Source: Akkermansia muciniphila
GTDB taxonomy: Bacteria > Verrucomicrobiota > Verrucomicrobiia > Opitutales > Opitutaceae
DNA: 64,000 nucleotides
Reading direction: 5' to 3'
Assembly (NCBI GenBank): GCA_945888375.1
Contig: CAMCZZ010000009.1
Span: 1-64,000 of the forward strand
The notes beneath the pieces were generated by a model. That model was not told the origin of the DNA. It ran no database searches and worked only from the letters and a program-made list of their open reading frames with translations. Made by a program: the position numbers and the translations under genes. Below are positions 9,098-17,673 of this stretch, in pieces. Each line of letters starts with the position of its first letter. The stretch's first letter is position 1.

Positions 9098-9271
9098 TCG
9101 GTTTTACCCAGAATACCGCACTAAACCCAGCGAAGCACAGCCAAAGCTGTTAAATCGTTGGGTCCGTCTCATATCCCGGATTTAGCCGGGAAAGCGCTAG
9201 ATACGGAGGACGCGACGGACGGAGGGACGCAGGTTGCGCCAGACGCCCCCTATTAATCGCGGTAGCCGGAT
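9098..9271. other. spacer with a short inverted repeat
   Basis: This short spacer lies between converging lipA and the chemoreceptor-tail fragment. A 5-bp inverted repeat (CCCGG and CCGGG) lies near 9176-9191 but has no T-run, so it is a poor terminator candidate. No gene or clear repeat copy is recognised. Confidence 0.3.
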
Positions 9272-9544
9272 TTAACTATCGCGGAAGGTCAAAGGCGGCT
9301 CCGCCCCGTCAGTTTTTTTGCGCTTGGTGACAACAGGAGTCGTGTAGTGGATGGTGTTGGCAGGCAGACGCGCTGGAGCCGGCGCCGGAGTCGCCACGGG
9401 GTCGAGGGCTACAGGCGCGGCGACCGTGGGGGCCGGGTGGTTTTGGCTACTCACACCGGAAACTACTGCGACCAAGCGGGAGACCGCCGAGCGAAGCTCG
9501 ATGGATTGGGCGCTTAGTTGTTCGGAGGCGGAAGCGGATTCCAT
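9272..9544 (-). pseudogene. C-terminal remnant of a methyl-accepting chemotaxis protein
   Basis: The 90-residue frame begins with a stretch (ESASASEQLSAQ, then ELRSAVSRLVAVV) that resembles the last helix of chemoreceptor signalling domains, where ESASASEELSAQAEEL-type sequence is typical. An Ala/Pro-rich tail ending FRDS follows. The conserved hairpin tip, membrane segments and ligand domain are missing. Upstream in the same frame a TAG lies three codons before the ATG, and the DNA beyond is taken by the CobW-family gene. I read it as the surviving 3' end of a deleted receptor gene. A small independent gene is possible, since GGAAA lies just upstream of the ATG. Confidence 0.55.
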
Positions 9545-9614
9545 GTCATTTTCCTATCGGCCCTGCCTGCGGCATCTTGAGCTTTGCACCACCGGTTTGC
9601 GCCGATTCTGGCAT

Positions 9615-10841
9615 TCACACCACCAGGCAATGCTCCAAGGCAGCGGCTAGGGCGACTTTGTCCAAGCCCACACCCAGCAGAACGATTTCCTGACGGCGGT
9701 CGCCATGCGGCTCCACCCAGTTTGCCACCACGCTCGGCGGCCGATCTTCCAGGGTCGCCCGCCCCGCCGCGATGCGCGCCGCCCACCACACGCTGAGCGT
9801 CTCCCAGCGCACCACCCCGCCAGCTAGAGACACAAACCCCATTTCGTCAGGCGTTTCCGTGGTCCAGAAAAAGCCCTTGCCCCGCAAGACCCCCGGCAAA
9901 CCACTTGTGAAAAGGGCCCGCAAACGTCCGGAATCAAAGCCCTGCCGCGCCTGGTAAACGAAACTGGTAATGCCATATTTGCTTTCGTGGCGCGAGGGCT
10001 GGAGGCCTGCCTTAGGCCTGAACGCCAGACCGCTTGGTTCCCGGGCCACCCTGTTCAGTTCCCTCACCCACTGCGCCGATCCCAAGGTGGCAGCCGCCTC
10101 AAAGCGAATCCGTCCGGTTAAAAACTCCACCGCCAGCTGCCCGTGTTCAGTGCGCACGATCTCCGCCCTTTCATTCAAGCCCGTGACCAATGCCTCCGCC
10201 CGCCACACGGCTTCGCCCGCCGGATCGGCCCGATCACACTGATTGAGCACCACTACGTCGGCGCATTCGATCTGCTCCAGCATTAACTCAAACACCGGCC
10301 GCTGGCCGCCTCCCTCTTCCCTTGGCTCCCCTGCCCCACCCGCCGTTTCAGCTCGCTCCGCTTCCCTGACCAGCGTCACGACATCAACCACGGTAACTAA
10401 AGCCGCCAGCCGCGCCTTTTCCGCTAAAGAACGACCAAAGGGATTTTTACGCGTGAACAAACCGGCCACCCCCCGCGGATCGGCCACCCCGCTGGTCTCA
10501 ACCCAAATGTGCTCGTAACGCCCGCTCGCCGCCAGTCGCGCGATCGCCTCCCCGAGGTCGTCCGCACCCGAGCAACACACACAGCCGTTACCCAACTCCA
10601 CCACCTCGGCCGCCCCCTCCCCCCCTAACAGTCGCCGATGGGCCGCCTCCGCTCCCACCAATGCCCCGTCAATATTTACCGCCGCCACATCATTTACCAC
10701 CGCAGCCCAACGCGCCCCCCCCGTCTTGCGCCCAGCCGATACCGCCTGACTCAAAATATGACGCAGCAAGGTTGTTTTACCCGCACCAAGAAACCCGCAA
10801 AAAACCGTTACCAGTGGCCGAAAATCGGGGGTGTTTTCCAT
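9615..10841 (-). CDS. CobW/ZNG-family GTP-dependent metal chaperone
   Basis: G3E-family P-loop GTPase thought to deliver metal ions to client proteins. The start chosen at 10841 (MENTPDFRPLV) gives 408 residues; a frame from 10877 adds 12. The P-loop GFLGAGKTT lies near the N-terminus, the metal-binding GCVCC motif of the CobW family follows around residue 90, and the guanine-specificity NQCD lies downstream. A CobW C-terminal domain closes the protein. The gene diverges from a TonB-dependent receptor with about 110 bp between, which suggests shared metal-responsive control. Whether the metal is zinc, cobalt or iron cannot be told from sequence. Confidence 0.88.
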   Translation of the reverse strand: MENTPDFRPLVTVFCGFLGAGKTTLLRHILSQAVSAGRKTGGARWAAVVNDVAAVNIDGALVGAEAAHRRLLGGEGAAEVVELGNGCVCCSGADDLGEAIARLAASGRYEHIWVETSGVADPRGVAGLFTRKNPFGRSLAEKARLAALVTVVDVVTLVREAERAETAGGAGEPREEGGGQRPVFELMLEQIECADVVVLNQCDRADPAGEAVWRAEALVTGLNERAEIVRTEHGQLAVEFLTGRIRFEAAATLGSAQWVRELNRVAREPSGLAFRPKAGLQPSRHESKYGITSFVYQARQGFDSGRLRALFTSGLPGVLRGKGFFWTTETPDEMGFVSLAGGVVRWETLSVWWAARIAAGRATLEDRPPSVVANWVEPHGDRRQEIVLLGVGLDKVALAAALEHCLVV

Positions 10842-10890
10842 GAACCTTCTTGTGTCTTTTTCCACGTTTACGGGCAATAGCGTTAAAAAA

Positions 10891-10947
10891 GAGACTGAGT
10901 CTCATAAACAACTTGACCCTGTCTCTTAGTGATACAGAGTCTCAGTC
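10891..10947. promoter_or_regulatory. palindromic operator candidate between cobW-like and TonB-receptor genes
   Basis: A palindrome GAGACTGAGTCTC lies at 10891-10903. It has the 7-1-7 layout of Fur-type sites, though the bases differ from the classic consensus. A near-inverted copy, GAGTCTCAGTC, lies at 10937-10947. Both sit in the divergent spacer, upstream of each start codon, where a metal-sensing repressor would be expected. Confidence 0.5.
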
Positions 10948-10951
10948 CCAC

Positions 10952-13078
10952 ATGAAACCTTGTCTCATTTCTGGTCGTTTTCCGATTTTTGGCACGCTCG
11001 CTCTAAGTCTGCTCTCCAGCGCGGTGTCCTCCGCCTCCGAATCGAGCACCGAGGCGCCGTTCGTTCTCGACCCAGTAGAAATCCGGTCTCCCCGCGCCGA
11101 CGGCTACAATAACAAGCAATCCTCCGTCGCCACTAGGACCAACACCCCTCTAATCGACACCCCGCAATCCGTGTCCGTGCTATCCCGGGACTTCCTCACC
11201 GACACCGCCGTGACTAACATCGGCGAGGCCACCCGCTACATACCGGGAGTCGGGGTCGCCCAAGGCGAAGGCAACCGCGATGCCGTTGTCCTGCGCGGCA
11301 ACAGTTCCACTGGCGACTACTTCGTCGATGGTCTGCGCGACGACGTTCAATACTATCGCGACTTCTACAACAGCGAGCGACTCGAAGCACTAAAAGGTCC
11401 GGCCGGTATGATTTTTGGCCGCGGCGGCCCCGGCGGCGTGCTCAACCGCGTCACCAAGCAAGCCACCCCCGGCAGCCCGCCGATTTATGAGGTTTCCGCC
11501 CTCGTCGGCTCCTGGGACCAATATCGCACAACCTTCGATTTCAACCCGGCCTTTTCCGCGGACGCCGCCGTGCGCCTGACCGGAGTTTACGAGGACTCCG
11601 GTAGCTATCGCGATGGCGTCCACCTGCAACGGGAGGGCTTGAATCCCACCGCCGGTTTCCGTCTCGGGGAGCGCACCCTGCTCCGTGCCGGCTTCGAATA
11701 CTTTCACGATGAGCGTGTCGCCGACCGCGGCGTGCCTTCCCTCAACGGCAAACCCTTCGAGACCGACGCGAGCACCTTTTTCGGCGACCCCGGCCGCAGC
11801 CCGACCGACACCGATGTCCTCGCCTTCACCGCTTCGCTGGACCACGCCTTCTCCCACGGCGCCACCCTCCGCAACTCCACCCGCTACGCCACCTACGACA
11901 AGTTTTACCAAAACGTTTTTCCCGGCGCCATAAACCCCGCCGGCACCCGGGTCGCCATCTCCGCCTACCACCAAGCCACCGACCGCGAAAACCTGTTTAA
12001 CCAGACCGACTACGTCGTCGATTTCTCCACCGGTCCCGTCGAGCACAAGCTGCTTCTGGGCTTGGAGGTCGGCCGTCAGGAAACCGATAACTTCCGCGCC
12101 ACCGGCTCCTCCACCGCCGTCGGCATGACCTCGCTCGGCAGCGTCTCCTCCGCCAACCCGCGCTACTCCGGCCCGCTCTTTTTCCAGCAGAGCGCCACCG
12201 ACGCCGACAACCATAGCGTGGCCAAGGTCGCCGCCGTTTACGTCCAGGATCAGGTCCAGCTGCTTCCCAAGCTCCAGCTTATCGCCGGCGCCCGCTTCGA
12301 TCATTTCACGGTGGATTTCACCAACCACCGCACCGGTGCCAGCCTCGACACGACCGACGACCTCGTCTCCCCCCGCGCCGGCCTCGTTTACAAACCCGTC
12401 GAACGGGTCTCGCTCTACACCAGCTACACCCTCTCCTACGTGCCCCGCGCCGGCGAGCAGCTCGCCTCCCTCTCCGCCACCAACGCCGCCCTCGAGCCCG
12501 AGCAGTTCGAAAACCTCGAGATCGGCGCGAAGTGGGACTTGACCGAGAAACTGTCTTTCACCGCCGCCGGCTACCAGCTCGACAGCTCCAATCAAGCCAT
12601 CACCAATCCAGCCGCACCCACCACACTCCTGCTTGTGGACGGCCAACAGGTCCGTGGCCTCGAACTAGGCGCCGCCGGACACATCACCAGTCGGTTGACC
12701 CTGACCGTCGGCTACGCCTACCAGGACGGCGAGACCCAATCCGCCAACGGCGCCATCCCCGCCGGCACCCGCATTCAGCAGCTCCCGCGCAACACCTTCT
12801 CGCTCTGGAACCGCTACGATTTCACCTCCGCTTGGGGCGCGGGCCTGGGCGTCATCTATCGTGACGAGCTTTTCGCGGCCGCCGACAACACGGTCACGCT
12901 ACCCGATTTCGTGCGCTACGACGCCGCCCTTTTCTACCGCCTCAACCACCATCTCCAGGCCCAGCTCAACATCGAGAACCTTTTCGACACCGGCTACTAC
13001 GCCACCGCCCACAACAATAACAACATCACCCCCGGCTCGCCTCTCGCCATCCGGCTCGGCATCACTGCTCGTTTCTGA
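10952..13078 (+). CDS. TonB-dependent siderophore-type receptor
   Basis: Outer-membrane receptor importing an iron-siderophore or similar metal chelate, powered by TonB. ATG at 10952 gives 708 residues with a clear signal peptide (about 1-30); an in-frame ATG at 10850 would precede it with unrelated sequence. The plug domain spans roughly residues 55-165, including DTPQSVSVLSRDFL and the RGGPGGVLNR region typical of FhuE/FoxA-like receptors. The 22-strand barrel ends in the terminal Phe (ITARF) expected for outer-membrane insertion. A PepSY membrane protein follows directly, a common pairing in siderophore uptake loci. The substrate cannot be named. Confidence 0.93.
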   Translation: MKPCLISGRFPIFGTLALSLLSSAVSSASESSTEAPFVLDPVEIRSPRADGYNNKQSSVATRTNTPLIDTPQSVSVLSRDFLTDTAVTNIGEATRYIPGVGVAQGEGNRDAVVLRGNSSTGDYFVDGLRDDVQYYRDFYNSERLEALKGPAGMIFGRGGPGGVLNRVTKQATPGSPPIYEVSALVGSWDQYRTTFDFNPAFSADAAVRLTGVYEDSGSYRDGVHLQREGLNPTAGFRLGERTLLRAGFEYFHDERVADRGVPSLNGKPFETDASTFFGDPGRSPTDTDVLAFTASLDHAFSHGATLRNSTRYATYDKFYQNVFPGAINPAGTRVAISAYHQATDRENLFNQTDYVVDFSTGPVEHKLLLGLEVGRQETDNFRATGSSTAVGMTSLGSVSSANPRYSGPLFFQQSATDADNHSVAKVAAVYVQDQVQLLPKLQLIAGARFDHFTVDFTNHRTGASLDTTDDLVSPRAGLVYKPVERVSLYTSYTLSYVPRAGEQLASLSATNAALEPEQFENLEIGAKWDLTEKLSFTAAGYQLDSSNQAITNPAAPTTLLLVDGQQVRGLELGAAGHITSRLTLTVGYAYQDGETQSANGAIPAGTRIQQLPRNTFSLWNRYDFTSAWGAGLGVIYRDELFAAADNTVTLPDFVRYDAALFYRLNHHLQAQLNIENLFDTGYYATAHNNNNITPGSPLAIRLGITARF

Positions 13079-13097
13079 TTGGTTAAGCTCCTCCTCC

Positions 13098-14279
13098 ATG
13101 CCCCTCCGTAAAGTTCTCTTCTGGCTCCATCTCGCCGCCGGCCTTGTCGCCGGAAGTATCATCCTGGTCATGTCCGCCACGGGCGTCGTGCTCGCGTTTG
13201 AACGCGAGATCGTCGCCTGGGCCGAACGCGACGCCCGCCGGGTCGCGCCGCCGCCGGCCGGAAACAATGGCCTCCCACTCGACACCCTCCTCGCCCGGGC
13301 CAGCGCCGCCGCTCCCGCAGGCGCCAAACTCGCCGACCTCACCCTGTCCACCGACCCCACTCTGGCCGTCGCCCTCAACTTTGGTCGCGACCACGGCGTG
13401 TATTATCAAAACCCCTACACCGGCGAGATCCGCCGGCCCGCCTCGACCCGCGTCCGCGATTTCCTGAAAGGCACGGTCGAGCTCCACCGCTACCTGTCCC
13501 AGTCCGGCGACAAGCGCCCCCTCGGCAAGGCCGTCACCGGCGCCTGCAACCTCGCTTTCCTCTTCCTCGCCCTTTCCGGTCTCGTCCTCTGGTGGCCGCG
13601 AGCGTGGAACCTCCGCACCCTGCGCCCCTCGCTGTGGTTAATGCGCGGCGCGAGCGGTCGCGCCCGCGACTGGAACTGGCATAACACCGTCGGCTTCTGG
13701 TCACTGCCCGTCCTGATCGTGCTTGCGGCAAGCGCCGCCGTCATCGGCTATCCATGGGCGAGCAACCTAGTTTTCCGCGCCGTCGGGGAGAAACCCCAGG
13801 CCACTGGCTATATTCTGACCCCGGCCGCCGCGATCACGCCCCCCGCCCCAGAGTCCCCGCGCATCAGTCTCGCCGCCGCGGCTGCCCGCGTGCAAAGCGC
13901 CCACCCGGACTGGACCCGCCTCACCGTGCGCGAAGGCTACGCCCGCAAGCCCGCCGGCGCCACGGGACCAGAGCCCATCACCGCGACCGTCCGCCTGCGC
14001 GAAGGCGGGCCAGATTTCGCGCCGTTGCAACTGGTGCTAAACCCCTACCACGGAGAAATCCTCAGCCGCACCGGCTACGCCGAGCAGAGCCCCGGCCGCA
14101 AGGTGCGCACTTGGCTGCGCTACCTTCACACGGGCGAGGCCCTCGGCTGGCCCGGCCAACTCCTCGCCGGCCTCGCCAGCCTCGGCGCTTGCGTGCTGGT
14201 TTACACCGGCTTCGCGCTAAGCTGGCGGCGCTTCTTCGGGCGGGCCAAAGCGCCCTCCCCCGCTCCCCTCGGTCTTTGA
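13098..14279 (+). CDS. PepSY-associated membrane protein, siderophore-reductase-like
   Basis: The ATG at 13098 gives 393 residues starting MPLRKVLFWLHLAAG, with a membrane helix at about 12-38 that ends in the FEREI of PepSY_TM proteins. Further membrane segments lie near residues 150 (CNLAFLFLALSGLVLWW), 200-220 and 355-380, with a periplasmic PepSY domain between. Such proteins often sit beside TonB siderophore receptors and are thought to act as inner-membrane ferric-siderophore reductases. Conserved His residues in LHRYL, WHNTVG and YLHTGE could bind haem or metal. It starts 20 bp after the receptor stop, so it is very likely co-transcribed. The biochemical role is inferred from context. 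Confidence 0.85.
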   Translation: MPLRKVLFWLHLAAGLVAGSIILVMSATGVVLAFEREIVAWAERDARRVAPPPAGNNGLPLDTLLARASAAAPAGAKLADLTLSTDPTLAVALNFGRDHGVYYQNPYTGEIRRPASTRVRDFLKGTVELHRYLSQSGDKRPLGKAVTGACNLAFLFLALSGLVLWWPRAWNLRTLRPSLWLMRGASGRARDWNWHNTVGFWSLPVLIVLAASAAVIGYPWASNLVFRAVGEKPQATGYILTPAAAITPPAPESPRISLAAAAARVQSAHPDWTRLTVREGYARKPAGATGPEPITATVRLREGGPDFAPLQLVLNPYHGEILSRTGYAEQSPGRKVRTWLRYLHTGEALGWPGQLLAGLASLGACVLVYTGFALSWRRFFGRAKAPSPAPLGL

Positions 14280-14364
14280 CCGATCATCCCTTCTGTTTGC
14301 CTGTCGGCCCTGCCGGCTCGCATTCGATTTGAGCCCGCCGACAGACCACGCCTCGCTCGCGGCG

Positions 14365-15330
14365 ATGTTCACCCCCCGGCCCCTCCTTCCCGTGCGTTTC
14401 GCGTTCACCCTGCTGGCCTTGCTCGGCTTATCGTCCACTCGCGCGGCCAACCCCATCATCACCGACGTCCACACCGCCGACCCCGCCGCGCTCGTCCACG
14501 GCGGCCGGGTCTACCTCTACGCCGGCCAGGACGAGGCGCCCGACAACAAGAGCGACTACCGGATGAACCGCTGGCTCTGCTACTCGTCGGACGACATGGT
14601 CTCGTGGACCCCGCACGGCTCCCCGCTCGCCGCGACCGATTTTAAGTGGGCCAAAGGCTCCGCCTGGGCCAGCCAGGTCGTGGAACACCAGGGTAAGTTC
14701 TACTTCTTCGCCACCGTCGAACACGCCACCGTCAAAGGCATGTCTATCGGGGTCGCGGTGTCGGACTCTCCCACCGGCCCCTTCGTGGACGCCCGCGGCT
14801 CCGCGCTCGTGACGAACGACATGACCACCGACGTGAAAATCTGGTGGGACGACATCGACCCCACCGTCTTCATCGACGACGACAGCCAGGCCTACCTATA
14901 CTGGGGCAACACCAAGTGCCGCTGGGCCAAGCTCACCCCCGACCTGCTCCACCTCGACGGCCCCATCCACACGGTCGAGGAGTTCAAGCGTTTCACCGAG
15001 GCCCCGTGGCTGCACAAACGCAAAGGCATTTACTACCTCACCTACTCCACCGACTTCCCCGAGAAGACCACCTACGCCACTTCCGATTCGCCCACCGGCC
15101 CCTGGAAATTGCACGGCATCATCAACGAAATCGCCGGCAATTGTAACACCAACCACCACGCCATCATCACCTTCAAGGGCCGCGACTACTTCATCTACCA
15201 CAACGGCGCCATCCAACCCCACGGCGGCAGCTACCGCCGCTCGGTTTGCATAGATTACCTTCACTACAATCCAGACGGCTCGATCCAGCGCGTGGTGATG
15301 ACCTCGGAAGGCGTATCGGCCGTTCGTTAG
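14365..15330 (+). CDS. secreted glycoside hydrolase family 43 protein
   Basis: Probable arabinofuranosidase or xylosidase acting on plant-type polysaccharides outside the cytoplasm. ATG at 14365 gives 321 residues with a signal peptide ending near STRAA; TTG at 14329 is an in-frame longer option. The five-bladed propeller family's three acidic residues are placed as expected: Asp39 in TADPAAL, an Asp in DIDPTVFIDDD, and Glu in TEAPWLHK. It ends with the Tyr/His-rich blade (YFIYHNG). It follows the PepSY gene by 85 bp but is functionally unrelated. The substrate cannot be predicted. Confidence 0.88.
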   Translation: MFTPRPLLPVRFAFTLLALLGLSSTRAANPIITDVHTADPAALVHGGRVYLYAGQDEAPDNKSDYRMNRWLCYSSDDMVSWTPHGSPLAATDFKWAKGSAWASQVVEHQGKFYFFATVEHATVKGMSIGVAVSDSPTGPFVDARGSALVTNDMTTDVKIWWDDIDPTVFIDDDSQAYLYWGNTKCRWAKLTPDLLHLDGPIHTVEEFKRFTEAPWLHKRKGIYYLTYSTDFPEKTTYATSDSPTGPWKLHGIINEIAGNCNTNHHAIITFKGRDYFIYHNGAIQPHGGSYRRSVCIDYLHYNPDGSIQRVVMTSEGVSAVR

Positions 15331-15548
15331 GAGCCTCTGGCTGGTATCTGTTCTTAACTTTTTCGTGACGTTGGTTTAACTAAGTTTTCAGTCTTGTAAC
15401 ATATTAACCCTGCGAGACCTTGCGTGGTTTGAAAGTTACCTCGCAAAATGAAGTGATGTTCAGCCAGCTACTAAAAAAAGGCAGAAGGTTTCTCACTAAA
15501 TTCCGGGTCGTAGAAATCAACTCCATCACCTTCATCTTGGTATGGGAC

Positions 15549-17489
15549 ATGCCGGTGGTGCCAGCTGGGCAATGGCACTGGGGCCTTTTAAATCTAAAGA
15601 AGAAACGTCCTAAGGCTGGACCTGATGCCAAAGCACTTTCCCCGCAAGAATTGGAAGCCTTTGGAGAACACGCGCCCCACCTCAGTTTTCGCGGATTAAT
15701 TCTTTGGAGTCTGGGGTTTGCATGCCTCGGGTATTTCCTCGCGGCCGGTTATATTCATCAACGCCTCGAAGCCCGTTACCCGAAAATCGAACTCTCCTAC
15801 CTCGACATCGCCCTGCCCACCCGGTGGTCCGGGCTGAATCAAAAACGCGGGGTCGCGTTGATCGCCCAAGGTCGGGAGCTCTTGACCTCCGAGAAGGTCG
15901 CTGACGGCTTCTCCCTTTTGCGGCAGGGTTTGGCGCGGACCCCGGAAGATTTTTCCGCCCGTTTGCTGGTTGCCCGCATTTACACCGGCATCCGTATGAT
16001 GCCTCAGGCGATCAAGTTGCTTCGCGACGGTTTTGTCTTTGGCTACCCCGGTCGCCCCTACTTGGGGACAATGCTTGGGTTGCTGTCGGCTACGGATCAG
16101 TCCGAAGTAGCCCTCGAGTGCGTCAAAACTGCGCGAACTCTTTTTGCCGCTTTGCCGGAGAGCGAACGCCCCCCAGGCGATCAACGGTTTCTGGATGAAA
16201 GTCTGGCCGACGTGCTCAAAGCCGCGGGCCGCGACGAGGAGGCAGAACACCACGTTACCTCGGCCTTTGCCGCCGATGATATCTTCCGGTTAAAATTCCT
16301 CACCCAACTCTACCTTAACAGTGCTCCGCGCGAATCCGCCCGGCTCGCGGAAACATGGGCCGCGCTGCAACCTGAAAACCCCGAGCCACTCTGCGTATTG
16401 GTCGTATCCCTGCGCGAAGCCCAAGACCTGAAGGCCATGGACGCTGCTCTGGATCGCCTCTCCCGGTTAAACCCCGCCCGTCCCGATGCCTTGCTCTACC
16501 GAGTGGTGCAAGACCACCTCGTCGGCCGCCGCGAAGCCGCCCGCGCCTCGCTGGAACGCCTCTTTTTCCGCCACGGAGGCACGCTCGACTTTTATAAAGT
16601 CGTGTGCACGTCCCTCCTCGGCACCGGATATCTTGAAGGCTTTGACCTCGTCGAAGCGGATTTGCGCGAGCGTGGGTTATCCCTTCATCCCGTTCTTTGG
16701 GCTCGGGTAAAAGCCGCCGCCGAGCGCTCCGATTGGCCGGGCCTGCTCCGCCAGATCGACCAACTCCGCGCCGCGCCCGGACCCAAGTTGGTCCGCGATG
16801 AGAACTCCTACCTCGAGACCATGCACCGACTGGCCAACGCCTGTCTGGACGGCGGCTCCGGCACCCAGCGCTCCCTTGTGGAGATCATCGGGGACAACCC
16901 CGGCGCGCTGCCCTTGTATAAACTCGTGCTGAATGCCCTGCTCGAAGCCGGCCAGCCCCAAACTGCCCGCCAAATTCTCGTGCTGGCCGAGGGGCCCTTT
17001 CCTGACTCCCGCTCGTTGCGCGATTTCCGCGTCCGTATCGACACCGCCCTGGCCGCCTCCGCGACCAGCGCCCCGCTCCTGGCCAGCACGTCTTCCAGCG
17101 TAGGCACTTGGGCGGACTTTCAGACCCGCTTCCAAGAACGACTCGCTACCGCTCCCGCCGAAGCACTCGCCCTCTTCTCGGAAGTGCGGCGCGCGCAACC
17201 CGATTGGCTGGAGGAACATCGTTCCGAACTCGAGGCCCTCGAGCTGCCCCTTCGCGCCCGTGGCGATGACCCTCTGCTCTTGCAACTCCTCGTCCGCGCC
17301 GTCCTGAGTCGAGATAGCCGCGCCCCCGGCACGCTCCTTCCTCTCGCCCGCGAAATCCACCCGTCTTCCCCGGCCAATGCCCGCCTGATCTTGAAGGAAA
17401 CCCTGCGCCTCCACCCCGAAAACGAGGATGCTCTCGCCCTTCAACGTTTGTGGGAGCCCGCCACCGCCACCCCACCCAACCAACCCTGA
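15549..17489 (+). CDS. membrane-anchored TPR-like protein of unknown function
   Basis: The ATG at 15549 gives 646 residues; the open frame extends back to a TTG at 15420, and no start has a good ribosome-binding site, so the N-terminus is open. After a Lys-rich cytoplasmic stretch there is one membrane helix (LILWSLGFACLGYFLAAGYI). The rest is alpha-helical with repeated A-x-x-L-x-x-A spacing typical of tetratricopeptide repeats, for example around LLRQGLARTPEDFSARLLVAR. Such proteins usually scaffold envelope complexes. No catalytic motif is visible and the neighbours give no hint of a partner. Confidence 0.75.
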   Translation: MPVVPAGQWHWGLLNLKKKRPKAGPDAKALSPQELEAFGEHAPHLSFRGLILWSLGFACLGYFLAAGYIHQRLEARYPKIELSYLDIALPTRWSGLNQKRGVALIAQGRELLTSEKVADGFSLLRQGLARTPEDFSARLLVARIYTGIRMMPQAIKLLRDGFVFGYPGRPYLGTMLGLLSATDQSEVALECVKTARTLFAALPESERPPGDQRFLDESLADVLKAAGRDEEAEHHVTSAFAADDIFRLKFLTQLYLNSAPRESARLAETWAALQPENPEPLCVLVVSLREAQDLKAMDAALDRLSRLNPARPDALLYRVVQDHLVGRREAARASLERLFFRHGGTLDFYKVVCTSLLGTGYLEGFDLVEADLRERGLSLHPVLWARVKAAAERSDWPGLLRQIDQLRAAPGPKLVRDENSYLETMHRLANACLDGGSGTQRSLVEIIGDNPGALPLYKLVLNALLEAGQPQTARQILVLAEGPFPDSRSLRDFRVRIDTALAASATSAPLLASTSSSVGTWADFQTRFQERLATAPAEALALFSEVRRAQPDWLEEHRSELEALELPLRARGDDPLLLQLLVRAVLSRDSRAPGTLLPLAREIHPSSPANARLILKETLRLHPENEDALALQRLWEPATATPPNQP

Positions 17490-17673
17490 CTCATACCCTT
17501 CGCCCAGTTGTGACAGCTTGGCGCTGAACCCCCGGTCTGTCTGCCCCCGCGCCTAAGCTATTATAATTTAATATTAGCGGAACTCTTACGGCAGAGGGTG
17601 TTCCCAAAACTATATCGCCAACCCCCTGTCTTAGGCACAAAACCTTCATTAACCTCGGAACCACCTCGCCACC
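17490..17673 (+). promoter_or_regulatory. upstream region of sigma-factor gene with TATAAT box
   Basis: The spacer contains TATAAT at 17562-17567 in an unusually AT-rich patch, about 107 bp before the sigma-factor ATG. The hexamer 17 bp upstream is a poor match to TTGACA. It is a plausible -10 element, but the promoter is unproven. Confidence 0.35.

Noticed and set aside
9234-9248. 15-bp match TTGCGCCAGACGCCC also found near 53930
   Set aside because: One shared 15-mer is expected by chance in 64 kb and the flanks do not align.
11390-12646. 418-residue open frame on the minus strand
   Set aside because: It is antisense to the TonB receptor, rich in Gly/Glu/Val as expected for the complement of GC-rich code, and has no recognisable domain.
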